The notes under the pieces are model-generated. The model made no database searches and was not told the DNA's origin. It saw only the letters and a list, made by a program, of their open reading frames with translations. From Pseudoxanthomonas winnipegensis (lineage in GTDB: Bacteria > Pseudomonadota > Gammaproteobacteria > Xanthomonadales > Xanthomonadaceae): 64,000 nucleotides of DNA. Made by a program: the position numbers and the translations under genes. Within the stretch, counting starts at the first letter, position 1; every line of letters starts with the position of its first letter. The stretch lies in the NCBI RefSeq assembly GCF_004283755.1, contig NZ_SHMH01000002.1, forward strand, positions 1 to 64,000. The letters run 5' to 3'. This document shows, piece by piece, positions 9,729 to 18,712 of the stretch.

Positions 9729-10130
9729 TCAGTCGTTGGCGGCCGCGGGCAGCGTTTGCGCCTGCTCGCGGGCGTCGAAGGCCTCGCGCGCCCGCTCGAC
9801 ATCGGGCAGGTGCTCGCGGGTCCAGGCGTGCAGCGCCTCGAACGGCGCCTTGAGCGTGCGGCCCAGCGCGGTGATGCGGTACTCCACCGCGATCGGCGAG
9901 GCGGTGACCACGCGACGCTCGATGATGCCGTTGCGCTCCAGCCGGCGCAGGGTCTGGGTGAGCGCCTTCTGGGTGATGCCTTCCAGCGTGCGCTTGAGCA
10001 TGTTGAAGCGCAGCGGCTGGCGGCAGAGGGCGGCCAGCACCAGCACCGACCACTTGTCGGCGATCTGGTCCAGCAGCAGGCGGCTGGGGCAATCGGCGGC
10101 GGAGAGCACCTGGGGCTGCGGTGCGTGCAT
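9729..10130 (-). CDS. HxlR-family transcriptional regulator
   Basis: 133 aa, a single winged helix-turn-helix domain with the family signature CPSRLLLDQIADKWSVLVL followed by MLKRTLEGITQKALTQTLRRLERNG. HxlR/YodB-type regulators sense electrophiles or oxidants through an N-terminal Cys; C14 is in that position here. The ATG at 10130 is preceded by a clear GAGGA. The gene is divergent from an old yellow enzyme at 10231, the classic target of such regulators, with a perfect palindrome between them. Confidence 0.9.
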   Translation of the reverse strand: MHAPQPQVLSAADCPSRLLLDQIADKWSVLVLAALCRQPLRFNMLKRTLEGITQKALTQTLRRLERNGIIERRVVTASPIAVEYRITALGRTLKAPFEALHAWTREHLPDVERAREAFDAREQAQTLPAAAND

Positions 10131-10181
10131 GGTGGTTTCCTCGGGGATACCTGGTCGCTTGAGGGTGCCTGATTGACACCT

Positions 10182-10198
10182 GGTATACGAAATATACC
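10182..10198. promoter_or_regulatory. HxlR operator overlapping a promoter
   Basis: GGTATAcgaaaTATACC is a perfect 6-bp inverted repeat with a 5-bp spacer in the intergenic region between the divergent hxlR-type and old-yellow-enzyme genes. A consensus -35 TTGACA sits at 10173-10178 with a possible weak -10 (TACCCT, 10195-10200) on the plus strand, so a bound dimer would block that promoter. AT-rich dyads of this size are typical of HxlR-type sites. Confidence 0.7.
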
Positions 10199-10230
10199 CT
10201 CTTGCGCCTTCCTTCCCCACGGAGTCGTCC

Positions 10231-11349
10231 ATGTCCTCTGCTGCTGCGCAGGTGCTGTTCCGCCCTTTCCAGGTCAAGTCGCTGGCGCTGAAGAACCGCA
10301 TCGTGATGGCGCCGATGACGCGCGCGTTCTCGCCTGAGGGCGTACCTGGCCCCGACGTGGCGGCCTATTACCGGCGTCGCGCCGAACACGAGGTCGGCCT
10401 GATCCTGTCCGAGGGCACGGTCGTGGACCGGCCGGGCGCGCGCAACGACCCGGGCATCCCGGTCTTCCACGGGCAGGCGGCGCTGGCCGGCTGGCGTGCG
10501 GTGATCGACGGGGTGCACCAGGCCGGTGGCCGGATGGGCCCGCAGCTGTGGCACGTCGGCGCGGTGCAGAGCTTCCAGACGGCGTGGGAGCAGGACGGCG
10601 TCGAGAGCCCGTCGGGCCTTGAGGCGCCGGGCAAGCAGCGCGGCCGGGCGATGACCGAGGAGGACATCGCCGACACCATCGCCGCCTATGCGCGCGCGGC
10701 GGCCGACGCCCAGGCCCTGGGCTTCGACACGCTGGAGATCCACGGCGCGCACGGCTATCTGCTCGACCAGTTCTTCTGGGCGCCGACCAATACGCGCGGC
10801 GATCGCTACGGCGGCGCGACGCTGGCCGAGCGTTCGCGGTTCGCCGTCGAGGTGGTGCAGGCCATGCGCGCGGCCGTGGGGCCCGACTTCCCGATCATCC
10901 TGCGCCTGAGCCAATGGAAGCAGCAGGACTACAGCGCGCGCCTGGCCGACACGCCCGAGGCGATGGCCGCCTGGCTGGTGCCGCTGGTGGAGGCCGGCGT
11001 GGACGTGCTGCATTGCTCGCAGCGGCGCTTCTGGGAGGCCGAATTCCCGGAGATCGACGGGGCCGAGGGGCTCAACTTCGCCGGCTGGGCGAAGAAGCTC
11101 ACCGGCGCGGCGACGATCAGCGTGGGCTCGGTCGGCCTGTCGGGCGACTTCATGGGCGCCTTCGGCGGCGAGGGCTCCAGCGCGGTCGGCCTGGACCGGC
11201 TGGTGGCCCGCATGGAGCGCGAGGAGTTCGATCTGATCGCCGTCGGCCGTGCGCTGCTCAGCGATGCGCGCTGGGCGGAGAAGATCCACCGGGGCGCCAC
11301 CGACGAACTGCGCGACTTCGACGCCGCGGCGCTGGGCCGGCTGGACTGA
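10231..11349 (+). CDS. NADH:flavin oxidoreductase, old yellow enzyme family
   Basis: 372 aa FMN-binding TIM barrel. It carries the core signatures KNRIVMAPMTR, the substrate-binding [12 protein letters not shown], and NTRGDRYGG. Such enzymes reduce activated C=C bonds of enones, maleimides or nitro compounds with NAD(P)H in the cytoplasm. The divergent HxlR regulator and shared operator suggest induction by electrophiles, matching the YodB-type arrangement. It resembles the 12-oxophytodienoate reductase/NemA branch more than the NamA-like enzyme at 22094. Confidence 0.88.
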   Translation: MSSAAAQVLFRPFQVKSLALKNRIVMAPMTRAFSPEGVPGPDVAAYYRRRAEHEVGLILSEGTVVDRPGARNDPGIPVFHGQAALAGWRAVIDGVHQAGGRMGPQLWHVGAVQSFQTAWEQDGVESPSGLEAPGKQRGRAMTEEDIADTIAAYARAAADAQALGFDTLEIHGAHGYLLDQFFWAPTNTRGDRYGGATLAERSRFAVEVVQAMRAAVGPDFPIILRLSQWKQQDYSARLADTPEAMAAWLVPLVEAGVDVLHCSQRRFWEAEFPEIDGAEGLNFAGWAKKLTGAATISVGSVGLSGDFMGAFGGEGSSAVGLDRLVARMEREEFDLIAVGRALLSDARWAEKIHRGATDELRDFDAAALGRLD

Positions 11350-11353
11350 TCGC

Positions 11354-12265
11354 TCAGGCGGCGCCGGCCTGCATCGGGTCGGCGCCGCGCGCCAGCGCCA
11401 GCAGATGGCGCAAGGGCGGCGGGGTATGGGCCTGCGTCGGCATGGCCGCCAGCGCCAGCCGCGCCATCGGCACCGGGCCCTCGATGTCCAGGTAGCGCAC
11501 GCCGGGCAGCTGCAGCTGGGCGGTGGATTCGGGCACCACCGACACGCCCAGCTCGGCCGCGACCAGGTTGACGATCGAGGACATCTGCGGCGCCTCCTGG
11601 GTGATGGCCACGCTGAAGCCGGCCTGGCGGCAGGCGGACAGGATCTCGTCGTACAGGCTGGTGCCGAAGCTGCGCGGGAACAGGATGAAGGGCTCGCCGG
11701 CCAGCACCGACAGCGGCGCGCTGCGCCGGGCCGCCAGCGGATGCGCGGCCGGCACGGCGATCTTCATCGGCTCGTCCGGGAAGCGGATCAGCGCCAGCTC
11801 CGGCGGGGTGGCCACGCTGTAGCGGATGAAGGCCGCATCCAGCCGGCCCTGGGCCAGGCCGTCGAGCAGGCCGGCGGTGTTGGTCTCCTCCAGCGCCAGT
11901 TCGACCGCGGGCCAGGCGCGACGGTAGTCGCGGATCAGCTGCGGCACCACCGGATTGAACGCGGCCGAGGCGGTGAAGCCCAGCCGCAGGCGGCCGCTCT
12001 CGCCGCGGGCGGCCCGGCGTGCGCTGTCGGCGGCGCGCTCGACATCGACCAGCACGCGCCGCACCTCCAGCAGGAAGGCCTGCCCGGCATCGGTCAGCTG
12101 GGCGCCGTGCGGGGTGCGCACGAACAGCGGCGTGCCCAGCTCCTTCTCCAGCGCCTGGATCTGCTGGCTCAAAGGCGGTTGGCCGATACCGACGCGCGCG
12201 GCGGCGCGGGTGAAGTTGGCCTCCTCGGCCACGGCCAGGAAGTAGCGCAGGTGTCGCAGCTCCAT
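11354..12265 (-). CDS. LysR-family regulator, YnfL-like
   Basis: 303 aa. The start at MELRHLRYFLAVAEEANFTR is the canonical LysR N-terminus; the reading frame extends 18 codons further but the ATG at 12265 fits the family. The helix-turn-helix is AAARVGIGQPPLSQQIQALE. It is divergent from an MFS gene whose best match is E. coli YnfM, and E. coli ynfL/ynfM have the same layout. Its stop codon is 4 bp from that of the convergent old yellow enzyme gene. Confidence 0.9.
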   Translation of the reverse strand: MELRHLRYFLAVAEEANFTRAAARVGIGQPPLSQQIQALEKELGTPLFVRTPHGAQLTDAGQAFLLEVRRVLVDVERAADSARRAARGESGRLRLGFTASAAFNPVVPQLIRDYRRAWPAVELALEETNTAGLLDGLAQGRLDAAFIRYSVATPPELALIRFPDEPMKIAVPAAHPLAARRSAPLSVLAGEPFILFPRSFGTSLYDEILSACRQAGFSVAITQEAPQMSSIVNLVAAELGVSVVPESTAQLQLPGVRYLDIEGPVPMARLALAAMPTQAHTPPPLRHLLALARGADPMQAGAA

Positions 12266-12271
12266 GGGACT

Positions 12272-12290
12272 CCATATGCGAGACGTATGG
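12272..12290. promoter_or_regulatory. Candidate LysR operator
   Basis: CCATA and TATGG arms separated by 9 bp form a dyad just upstream of the LysR start codon and about 80 bp before the divergent MFS start. Its position suits an autoregulatory LysR site; the match is modest. Confidence 0.4.
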
Positions 12291-12369
12291 CGACTGCCTG
12301 CATCATATATTGGACGCATGGTCGGGGCGGTCAGATACTGCCCTCCCCCACGCGCCAGCCTCGTTCGCC

Positions 12370-13641
12370 ATGCCCCGCGCTTCCGCCTCCGCTCTGGACG
12401 CAGGTCCAGCGCCCGCCGACCTCGACACGCCCCTGCCGCTGGGGCGCATCCGCCTGGCGCTGTTTCTGGCCGGGTTCGCCACCTTCTCGCTGCTCTACAG
12501 CGTGCAGCCGCTGCTGCCGGAGTTCGCCAGGAGCTTCGGGGTGAGCGCGGCCGCCAGCTCGCTGCCGCTGTCGCTGGCCACCGGTGGGTTGGCCGTGGCG
12601 ATCTTCTGCGCCGGCGCGGTGTCGGAGAACCTGGGCCGGCGCGGGCTGATGTTCGCCTCCATCGCGCTGGCCGCGGTGCTCAACGGCGTGGCCGCCTTCC
12701 TGCCGCACTGGGAGTCGCTGGTGGTGGTGCGCATGCTCTCGGGCATCGCGCTGGGCGGCGTGCCGGCGGTGGCCATGGTCTACCTGGCCGAGGAGCTGCC
12801 GGGCCACAAGCTGGGGGCGGCCACCGGCCTGTACGTGGCCGGCAACGCCTTCGGCGGGATGATGGGCCGGATCGGCATGAGCGTGCTGACCGACCACCTG
12901 GGCTGGCGCACGGCGCTGGCCACGCTCAGCGCGGTCGACCTGCTGGTGGCGATCGGCTTCGTGCTGCTGTTGCCGCCCTCGCGCAACTTCGTGCGCAAGA
13001 CCGGGGTGCGGCTGGGCTACCACGTGCAGGCCTGGGGCGGGCATCTGCGCGACCGCTATCTGCCGTGGCTGTTCGCGATCCCGTTCCTGCTGATGGGCAC
13101 CTTCGCCAGCGTCTACAACTATGCGGGCTTCCGCCTGGGCGGGCCGGAGTTCGGCCTGAGCCAGAGCCAGATCGGCCTGATCTTCTCGGCCTATGTGTTC
13201 GGCATCGTCTCGTCCTCGGTGGCCGGATCGGCCTCGGATCGCTTCGGCCGCGGGCCGGTGGTGCTGGCCGGCACGGTCTGCGCGATCGTCGGGGTGGCGA
13301 TGACGCTGTCGCATGTCCTGTGGCTGGTGATCTTCGGCATCGTGCTGCTGACTATCGGCTTCTTCATCGCCCACTCGGCCGCCAGCGCCTGGGTCGGCCG
13401 GCTGGGCAAGGCCAGCAAGAGCCACGCGGCCTCGCTGTATCTGCTGGCCTACTACATCGGCTCCAGCGTGATCGGCTCGGTCAGCGGCTGGTTCTGGCAG
13501 CACGGCGGCTGGAGCGCGCTGGTGATCTTCTGCCTGGCGCTGCAGGCGCTGGCGCTGCTGGCCGCGCAGGTGCTGCGCAAGGGCGCCGACGACAGCAGAC
13601 CCTACGGACGCTTCGGGCCGCATCCGCCCAGAGGAGAATGA
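12370..13641 (+). CDS. MFS transporter, YnfM-like
   Basis: 423 aa with about 12 transmembrane segments, beginning PLGRIRLALFLAGFATFSLL, the YnfM-type first helix. The second and third segments carry the LGRRGLMFAS loop of the superfamily. It is an inner-membrane secondary exporter whose substrate is unknown. ATG at 12370 is preferred; an in-frame TTG at 12310 lies in the promoter region. A VOC-family gene starts 3 bp after its stop, so the two are an operon, probably controlled by the divergent LysR. Confidence 0.85.
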   Translation: MPRASASALDAGPAPADLDTPLPLGRIRLALFLAGFATFSLLYSVQPLLPEFARSFGVSAAASSLPLSLATGGLAVAIFCAGAVSENLGRRGLMFASIALAAVLNGVAAFLPHWESLVVVRMLSGIALGGVPAVAMVYLAEELPGHKLGAATGLYVAGNAFGGMMGRIGMSVLTDHLGWRTALATLSAVDLLVAIGFVLLLPPSRNFVRKTGVRLGYHVQAWGGHLRDRYLPWLFAIPFLLMGTFASVYNYAGFRLGGPEFGLSQSQIGLIFSAYVFGIVSSSVAGSASDRFGRGPVVLAGTVCAIVGVAMTLSHVLWLVIFGIVLLTIGFFIAHSAASAWVGRLGKASKSHAASLYLLAYYIGSSVIGSVSGWFWQHGGWSALVIFCLALQALALLAAQVLRKGADDSRPYGRFGPHPPRGE

Positions 13642-13644
13642 GCG

Positions 13645-14025
13645 ATGAAAGTCGAACGCCTGGACCACCTGGTCCTGACCGTCGCCGACGTCGAGGCCAG
13701 CTGCGCCTTCTATGCGCGCGTGCTGGGCATGGAGGTGATCACCTTCGGCCAGAGCCGCAAGGCGCTGGCCTTCGGTCAGCAGAAGATCAACCTGCACCGG
13801 CATGGGCATGAGTTCGAACCCAAGGCGCGCAGGCCCACCCCGGGCTCGGGCGACCTGTGCCTGCTGATCGACACGCCGATCGAGCAGGCCCAGGCGCAGC
13901 TGCAGGCGCTGGGCGTGGTCATCGAGCAAGGCCCGGTCGCGCGCACGGGCGCCACCGGGCCGATCACCTCGCTGTACTTCCGCGACCCGGACGACAACCT
14001 GATCGAGATCAGCCGCCCGGCCTGA
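13645..14025 (+). CDS. VOC-family protein (glyoxalase/bleomycin-resistance/dioxygenase fold)
   Basis: 126 aa made of paired beta-alpha-beta-beta-beta units. Metal-ligand positions of the vicinal oxygen chelate fold are recognisable: His in ERLDHLVLTVADVE near the N-terminus, a second His in INLHRHGHEFEP, and Glu in DNLIEISRP at the C-terminus. GAGGAG precedes the ATG. It is tightly coupled to the MFS gene and may modify or bind the exported compound. Virulence-associated ring-cleavage-like VOC proteins share this pattern; the reaction is not known. Confidence 0.82.
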   Translation: MKVERLDHLVLTVADVEASCAFYARVLGMEVITFGQSRKALAFGQQKINLHRHGHEFEPKARRPTPGSGDLCLLIDTPIEQAQAQLQALGVVIEQGPVARTGATGPITSLYFRDPDDNLIEISRPA

Positions 14026-14039
14026 CGCGCGCCGCCGCT

Positions 14040-16007
14040 TCAGTACGTCGAGTAGGTCGTGGTCAGGCTGATGTTCCGGTAGCCCCCGGTGCCGCCGACC
14101 AGGCGGATGAAGTAGCTGTCGGACACCGGCAGGGCGGTCTGCATGTTCTGCGTGGTGCCGGCGCGCACCGAACTGGCGTCGGCATCGCTGCCATCGGCGC
14201 TGGGCGCCCGCGTCGCGCGCACGTACATCTTCACCTGGCCGCTGCCGCCGAGCGTGCGGATCTGCAGGTTGCGCGCATTGACGGGCACGTCGATGCGGAA
14301 CAGCTGCGTGCCGCCCTGCGCCGCGCTCAGGCCGCCGAGCACCTGTCCCTTGCCCAGCATCACTGCATTGGCTTCATCGCCACCGCCGGCCGCGCCCGAG
14401 GCGCGTGCGACGGCCCTGCTGGCGTCCAGGATGCCCGCGCCGATGCGCAGGGTCGGCTTGATCGGGAACACGTTGGAGGTCTGCGTCAGGATTTCCCGGA
14501 TCTGCTGGGGCGTGGGGATGGGCTTGCCGGCGCTGTAGGCGGCACTGATGACCAGCGCGACGACGCCGGCGGTGTGCGGCGAGGCCATCGACGTGCCGGT
14601 GTAGCCCGCGTAGGCCGGCTCGCCCGGCTCATGCGCGCCGCGGTTCAGGGTGGACCAGACGAAGCCGGCGCGGGGCTTGGTGCCGGTGTTCGGGTCGTCG
14701 TTGGTGTAACCGCCGCCGCCCGGCGCGGACAGGGTGATGCTGCTGCCGTAGTTGGAGTAGTACGCGCGCTTGCCGGTGATGCCGGTGGCGGCCACGTTGA
14801 TCACGCCGGGGCAGCTGGCCGGGGTATAGGCGCTGGCATCGCTGTTGTCGTTGCCGGCCGCCACGACCACCGTGGTGCCGCGCGCGATCGCCCCGCTGAT
14901 CGCCGCGGCGGTGACGCCGTCGCTGGCGCAGCTGCCGTACCCGCCCAGGCTCATGTTGATCACCTCGGCCGGGTGCTGGTTGTCCGGCACGCCCTCGACA
15001 TGACCGCCCGAGGCCCAGGTGATCGCATCGGCGATATCGGCGGTGGTGCCGCCGCAATGGCCCAGCGCGCGCACCGGCAGCACCTTGGCCTTGGGCGCCA
15101 CGCCGATCATGCCCACGCCGTTGTTGGTCAGCTCGGCGACGGTGCCGGCCACATGGGTGCCGTGCCAGGAGCTGTCGGACTGCTCGTAGCTCTGCGCGCA
15201 GCCGCCGTTCTCGACCAGGTACTTGTCTTCGCTGGTCCAGTCGCCCAGGTCCCAGCCGCCCGGGGCGCGACCGTCGGTGGCGCGGCCGGACATGTAGCCG
15301 CTGCTGATGAAGTCGTAGCCGGCGTCGGCAAGTGAGGTGTCCAGGTCGGGATGGGCGGTGATGCCGGTATCGATGACCGCCACCACCACACCCTCGCCGT
15401 CGCCGTACTGCCAGGCCGGGATCGCGTTGATGCCGCCCCAGTTGGGGAAGTTGACCGTGCTGCCGTCCGCTTCGGTGTACTCGGCGTGGCCGTCGGCCGC
15501 GCGCATGTGCCATTGCACGACCGCGCCGGGGTCGTTCGGCGTCTGTCCCGGCGGCAGGATCGCCTGGGCGGTCGCGCGGATCGGCTTCATCAGCAGGTTG
15601 GGCTCGACATGGGCGACCGAAGGATCGGCGCGCAGGGTCTGCATCAGGCTGTTGAGCTGTTCCTGGCTGAGCGCGCGGGCCGGGCGCACCAGATCGGCGC
15701 CGGTGGCGATGCGGCGCACGCGGTTCAGCGCCGGCGGTGCCTGGCGGAACTGGGCACTCCACTGGCTGCGCACGGCGGTGGTGGCCATCGCCGATTTCAG
15801 CTTGGTGGCCGCGGCCGCGCCGCTGATGCGCTCGCTGCTGCCGCTGCGGTAGGTGATCAGCAGGCCATCGTAGACCGCCAGAGGCTCGCTGGCGACGCCG
15901 GTCTGCAGCGAGCCGAAGCGCGAGACCTGCGCCAGGGCGGGACACACCGCCGCGGCCAGCGAAATCGCCAGCACGCTGCGGCGGAAGGGAATGGACGTCG
16001 AATTCAT
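14040..16007 (-). CDS. Secreted S8 subtilisin-like serine protease with C-terminal PPC domain
   Basis: 655 aa. A signal peptide (SVLAISLAAAVCPALA) is followed by an inhibitor-like propeptide to about residue 165 and the catalytic domain. The triad is D213 (VIDTGITAHPDLD), H285 (SWHGTHVAGT) and S473 (GTSMASPHTAG). The last 100 residues resemble a pre-peptidase C-terminal domain that is usually removed on secretion. The length is typical of extracellular xanthomonad proteases. The ATG at 16007 places the signal peptide at the N-terminus. The neighbouring gene encodes a large surface adhesin. Confidence 0.9.
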   Translation of the reverse strand: MNSTSIPFRRSVLAISLAAAVCPALAQVSRFGSLQTGVASEPLAVYDGLLITYRSGSSERISGAAAATKLKSAMATTAVRSQWSAQFRQAPPALNRVRRIATGADLVRPARALSQEQLNSLMQTLRADPSVAHVEPNLLMKPIRATAQAILPPGQTPNDPGAVVQWHMRAADGHAEYTEADGSTVNFPNWGGINAIPAWQYGDGEGVVVAVIDTGITAHPDLDTSLADAGYDFISSGYMSGRATDGRAPGGWDLGDWTSEDKYLVENGGCAQSYEQSDSSWHGTHVAGTVAELTNNGVGMIGVAPKAKVLPVRALGHCGGTTADIADAITWASGGHVEGVPDNQHPAEVINMSLGGYGSCASDGVTAAAISGAIARGTTVVVAAGNDNSDASAYTPASCPGVINVAATGITGKRAYYSNYGSSITLSAPGGGGYTNDDPNTGTKPRAGFVWSTLNRGAHEPGEPAYAGYTGTSMASPHTAGVVALVISAAYSAGKPIPTPQQIREILTQTSNVFPIKPTLRIGAGILDASRAVARASGAAGGGDEANAVMLGKGQVLGGLSAAQGGTQLFRIDVPVNARNLQIRTLGGSGQVKMYVRATRAPSADGSDADASSVRAGTTQNMQTALPVSDSYFIRLVGGTGGYRNISLTTTYSTY

Positions 16008-16117
16008 CGTGGGACCTCGGGCAAGGAGCGGCCGCTGCGTCGGCGACCGATTCGGGGCGAAAGGAGACAAGCGAAGGACTGCACCGCCCGGCGCGAGGCC
16101 AAGCGGAAGCAGGGGCG

Positions 16118-18583
16118 TTACAGGTCGATGCCGAAGCCGACGCCGGCGGAGGCGTCCTCGCCACTGAAGGCGCCGCCGATGCTGAAGGAGGCGCGCTCGC
16201 CGATCTGCCTGGCGTAGCCCACCGACAGCGCGGCCTGGCCGTTCTGCCAGCCGGCGCCGGCGGCGAGGCGGCCATTGGCGGTCCTGGCATTGGCCGCGTT
16301 GATGGCCATGTTCATCATCGCCGAGCCCATCGCCCCCATCCGGTCGATGCGCTTGTCCTGCGCGGCCAGCCGGTGGCCGAGATCGTTGGAGAGCTGGCTG
16401 AAGCGGTCATCGAGCGCGGTCAGCTTCTGATCGGTATAGGCATTGGCCGAGCTCAGCGTCCTGGTCGCGGTGGTGTCGGTGTAGGCGTGCGCGGTGGCCA
16501 CGGCCTGCGCATCGCCCGCCTGCACCTGGCCGACATTGGCCGCATCGGTGGCGGCGGTGCCGGCCGCAACGTTGGTCACGCGGCGCTCCTGGCCGGCGCT
16601 GCCCACCGAGACGGTGTTGGCCTGGTCGGCGAGCGAACCCTGGCCCAGCGCCACCGCGCCGGTGGCGGTGGCCGAGGCGCCCTGGCCGATCGCCGTGCCG
16701 GACGCCGCGCCGACCGTGGCACTCTCGCCGACCGCCACCGCATTGGTGGCGGCGGCCGCGATGACGGTATTGGCACCCACCGCGGTACTGCCATCGGCAT
16801 TGACCTTGGCATTGCCGCCGATCGCGGTGTCGTTGGGCCCCGCCGCGTAGGCGCCGCCGCCGACGGCGGTGCCGTTCTGGCCGCCGCTGGCCGCACCCGC
16901 GCCGATGGCCACGCCGTTGCTGCCGTCGGCCACGCTGGCGCCGTTCGCGCTGCCGCCGCCGACCGCCACCCCGCCGGCGCCGCTGCCGGCCGCCGGTGCG
17001 GCCTCCAGCGAGGCCAGGCGCGTGGAGAGGCCGGAGAACGCGCCATCCAGCGCGGTCAACGCGTCGCCGACGTTGGTGAAGCTGGCGCCCTGCAGGCTGT
17101 AGCGCGGCAGCACGAAGCCGCCGGCCGCCGAATACCCCGCGCCGCCGCCCAGCGCCGCGGCCATCTGGCCCAGGCCGTCGACGGTCGCGCCGCCGGCCAG
17201 GGTCAGCGTGTCGGCCAGCGCGTGCAGCTGCGAGAGGTTCACCGCATCGGTGTCCTCGGTGCCGGCGGCCACGTTGGCGAGCTGGCGCTCCGCGCCGGCC
17301 ACGCCGATCGAGACGCTGTTGGCGCGATCGGCGAAGCTGCCGGCGCCCAGCGCGACGCTGTTCGCCCCGGTCACCGCGCTGTTGGTGCCCAGCGCCAGCG
17401 CGCCGTCGCCCAGTGCACTGGCGCCCGAGCCGAACGCCGCGGCGCCCAGGCCGGACGCGCTGGCGATGTAGCCCACCGCGGTGGCCTCATCGCCGTCGGC
17501 GAAGGTCTGCGCGCCGAGCGCGGTGGCGCTGGCGCTGGTGGAGATCGCCTGCGCGCCCAGGGCGGTGGCGTACATCGCATCGGCGTGGCTGTCGAAGCCC
17601 AGCGCCACGCCGTAGTCCGACAGCGCCCACGAGCCCGCGCCCACCGTCACCGCACCCAGCCCGTTGGCCTGCGCGGACACGCTGGCGTTGCTGGCGCCGA
17701 TGGCCACGCTCTGCTGACCCTGCGCCATCGCGCCTTCGCCCAGCGCCGTGCCGCCATCGCCCGCGGCGGTGGTGCCGTAGCCGATGGCCACACCGGCGAA
17801 CCCTTCGGCCAGGCCGTAGGTGCCGATGGCCACGGCCGCGTCATTGGTGGCCCGGCTCGCATAGCCCAGCGCCATGGACGCCGCCCCGGACGCGGCGCTC
17901 GAGCTGCCGAATGCCGTGGCGTACTGCGCCTGCGCGCTGGCCGAACTGCCCACGGCCACCGCCCCCGCTTCGGCCGCCGTCGACGACCAGCCCAGGGCCG
18001 TGGCGTTGTCGCCGATCGCCTCCGCATAGGCGCCCAGCGAGACCGCGCCGAAGCCGGTGGCGCGCGCGCCGTCCGAATCGCCAAAGGCGCTGCCGAAGAA
18101 GCTGCCGCCGATGGCCACCGCCGACTGCCCGGTGGCCTGCGCCCCGTCGCCCATCGCGATGGCGGTGTTGCCGGCGGTGACGTTGTGGCCGATGGCGATG
18201 CCGTAGGCGTCGCTCACCGTGGCCCGGGCCCCGATCGCCACGCCGAAGTTCCCCGCGGCGTCGGCGCCGGCGCCGATGCCTACGGCGCTGGTGCCGCCGG
18301 CGGCCGCGTTGTCGCTGCCGTCGCCGGCGCCGCTGGCGGCGAAGTAGCTGGGATCCACCGCCGCCGCCACGACGGCCGTGTCATCGGCCTGCGGCGCGAC
18401 GGTCTGGCTCGCCTGGGCGGTCGCCCCTGCGGGCGGGTCCACGGCCGCCGCCGGCATGGCGCCGGCCGGCAGCGCCAGCGCGAGCAGCAACGCGACGGTC
18501 AACGGACTGCAAGACAGGGCAGGCAGGATGCGATGGGAGGACGTGCGCCCACTGCGCACGGACGACATGGCAAGGCTGGGCAT
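16118..18583 (-). CDS. Trimeric autotransporter adhesin (YadA-like)
   Basis: 821 aa. An extended signal sequence (VALLLALALPAGAMPAAA) leads into a long head of YadA-type repeats, roughly 14-residue units of the form AxAxGxxAxAxG with NSVALGAGSFADR-like elements (residues about 80-470). Stalk/neck segments (VAAGTEDTDAVNLSQLHAL and a second similar one) and a short coiled coil precede the C-terminal beta-barrel anchor (ALSVGYARQIGERASFSIGG). Three subunits form one outer-membrane pore displaying the adhesive lollipop. ATG at 18583 is chosen; GTG at 18631 is an alternative. The subtilase at 14040 may process it. Confidence 0.9.
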   Translation of the reverse strand: MPSLAMSSVRSGRTSSHRILPALSCSPLTVALLLALALPAGAMPAAAVDPPAGATAQASQTVAPQADDTAVVAAAVDPSYFAASGAGDGSDNAAAGGTSAVGIGAGADAAGNFGVAIGARATVSDAYGIAIGHNVTAGNTAIAMGDGAQATGQSAVAIGGSFFGSAFGDSDGARATGFGAVSLGAYAEAIGDNATALGWSSTAAEAGAVAVGSSASAQAQYATAFGSSSAASGAASMALGYASRATNDAAVAIGTYGLAEGFAGVAIGYGTTAAGDGGTALGEGAMAQGQQSVAIGASNASVSAQANGLGAVTVGAGSWALSDYGVALGFDSHADAMYATALGAQAISTSASATALGAQTFADGDEATAVGYIASASGLGAAAFGSGASALGDGALALGTNSAVTGANSVALGAGSFADRANSVSIGVAGAERQLANVAAGTEDTDAVNLSQLHALADTLTLAGGATVDGLGQMAAALGGGAGYSAAGGFVLPRYSLQGASFTNVGDALTALDGAFSGLSTRLASLEAAPAAGSGAGGVAVGGGSANGASVADGSNGVAIGAGAASGGQNGTAVGGGAYAAGPNDTAIGGNAKVNADGSTAVGANTVIAAAATNAVAVGESATVGAASGTAIGQGASATATGAVALGQGSLADQANTVSVGSAGQERRVTNVAAGTAATDAANVGQVQAGDAQAVATAHAYTDTTATRTLSSANAYTDQKLTALDDRFSQLSNDLGHRLAAQDKRIDRMGAMGSAMMNMAINAANARTANGRLAAGAGWQNGQAALSVGYARQIGERASFSIGGAFSGEDASAGVGFGIDL

Positions 18584-18712
18584 GGCGATAGGTCCGGAAA
18601 AGGGAAGTCGCACCGGCTCCCCGCACGGCACGCGTGGAAGGATTTACCGACAGCCGCCGCGCGCGCTCAATGCCCGCAATCTCATGGCCGGCTCACGCTA
18701 GACTCACGGCCC

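Noticed and set aside
16373-18712. A long plus-strand frame opposite the autotransporter, in frame with the histidine kinase
   Set aside because: The repetitive adhesin gene leaves its complement free of stops. Kinase homology starts only at the ATG at 18713.
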